6,436 bases of DNA from an uncultured beta proteobacterium (GTDB lineage: Bacteria; Pseudomonadota; Gammaproteobacteria; Burkholderiales; Rhodocyclaceae), in contig CAJBIL010000022.1 of the NCBI GenBank assembly GCA_903953145.1, forward strand, positions 1 to 6,436. The letters are read 5' to 3'. The notes beneath the pieces are model-generated. The model saw only the letters and a program-made list of their open reading frames with translations. It was not told the origin of the DNA and did not search any database. This document shows, piece by piece, positions 5,969-6,436 of this stretch; within the stretch, counting starts at the first letter, position 1; the number at the start of each line of letters is the position of its first letter. Position numbers and translations under genes: made by a program.

Positions 5969-6397
5969 TTAGAGCTCTAGAACTTTAGGCTGCTGCGCAG
6001 CGTGAGGATGATCACCACCCGCGTAACACTTCATCTTTTTGAGCATGGCATAACCCAGCGGCCCCTTTGGAAGCATGCCCTTGACGGCTTTTTCCAAGAC
6101 ACGCCCCGGAAAACGCTGTTGCATCTTGGCAAAGCTTGTTTCGTAAATACCGCCCGGGTAACCCGTGTGGCGGAAGTACTTTTTGTCTTCAGCCTTATTG
6201 CCAGTAACACGAAGTTTCTCAACGTTGGTAACAACGATATAGTCGCCAGTATCAACGTGGGGTGTAAATTCGGGCTTGTGCTTGCCGCGCAGGCGACGAG
6301 CAATTTCTGTGGCGAGACGCCCAAGCACCTTGTCGGTGGCATCAACCACCAGCCAGTCGCGCTTTACTTCATGCGGTTTGGCGGAAAAAGTCTTCAT
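5969..6397 (-). CDS. rplM: 50S ribosomal protein L13 (uL13)
   Basis: L13 is an early-assembling 23S rRNA-binding protein of the large subunit. The 142-residue protein has the standard bacterial length, begins MKTFSAKP and carries the family signature at residues 106-115 (KGMLPKGPLG), followed by the YAGGDHPHAAQQP end. An upstream in-frame ATG at 6427 would add ten residues (MIRHKRTAFQ) that are not part of the family, so the start at 6397 is chosen. AAAAGGA (6409-6415) lies 11 bases upstream, a rather wide spacing. The gene is first in the rplM-rpsI pair. Its promoter and any L13 autoregulatory leader lie mostly beyond the right edge. Confidence 0.98.
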   Translation of the reverse strand: MKTFSAKPHEVKRDWLVVDATDKVLGRLATEIARRLRGKHKPEFTPHVDTGDYIVVTNVEKLRVTGNKAEDKKYFRHTGYPGGIYETSFAKMQQRFPGRVLEKAVKGMLPKGPLGYAMLKKMKCYAGGDHPHAAQQPKVLEL

Positions 6398-6436
6398 TTG
6401 AAACGCCGTCCTTTTATGCCTGATCACGGAAAGCCG

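Noticed and set aside
5558..5980. 140-codon plus-strand open frame across rpsI
   Set aside because: It is antisense to a certain ribosomal protein gene, has no family resemblance and no convincing start signal.
6398..6427. Ten-residue extension of L13 (MIRHKRTAFQ)
   Set aside because: The bacterial family normally begins MKTF with 142 residues; the extra residues cover the ribosome site of the true start.

Overview
The window looks like an ordinary stretch of a proteobacterial chromosome, most probably a betaproteobacterium and perhaps one of the Nitrosomonadales. This rests on gene order and protein style: rplM-rpsI, argC, a DUF6776-like membrane protein, a bactofilin and erpA on one strand, next to an M23 peptidase divergent from tyrS. 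I recall this order from betaproteobacteria and could not check it by search. Base composition is moderate, with AT-rich non-coding gaps. I see no insertion sequence, CRISPR array, tRNA gene or sign of recent transfer.

Layout, left to right. Positions 1-201 hold no gene. They carry what looks like a strong rRNA-type promoter on the minus strand (TTGACG, 16 bp, TATAAT) with an AT-rich upstream tract and a leader containing a boxA-like element. This suggests that a ribosomal RNA operon begins just beyond the left edge. tyrS (minus) lies directly upstream of it. An 86-bp divergent gap separates tyrS from a membrane-anchored M23 murein endopeptidase (plus). That gene converges on a minus-strand block, and a near-perfect 18-bp hairpin between them can terminate transcription in both directions. 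The minus-strand block, in transcription order from the right edge, is rplM, rpsI, a terminator, argC, the DUF6776-like gene (overlapping argC by 25 bp), the bactofilin gene (13 bp further on) and erpA (46 bp further on).

Functionally the window combines translation (L13, S9, TyrRS and probably rRNA), arginine synthesis (ArgC), Fe-S cluster delivery (ErpA) and cell-envelope shaping (M23 endopeptidase, bactofilin and a coiled-coil membrane protein). The least understood part is the envelope group. Bactofilin and M23 peptidases cooperate in cell-shape control in other bacteria, and the DUF6776-like protein has no function I can name. No clearly novel system is present; the best leads are this envelope trio and the rRNA-type promoter at the left edge.
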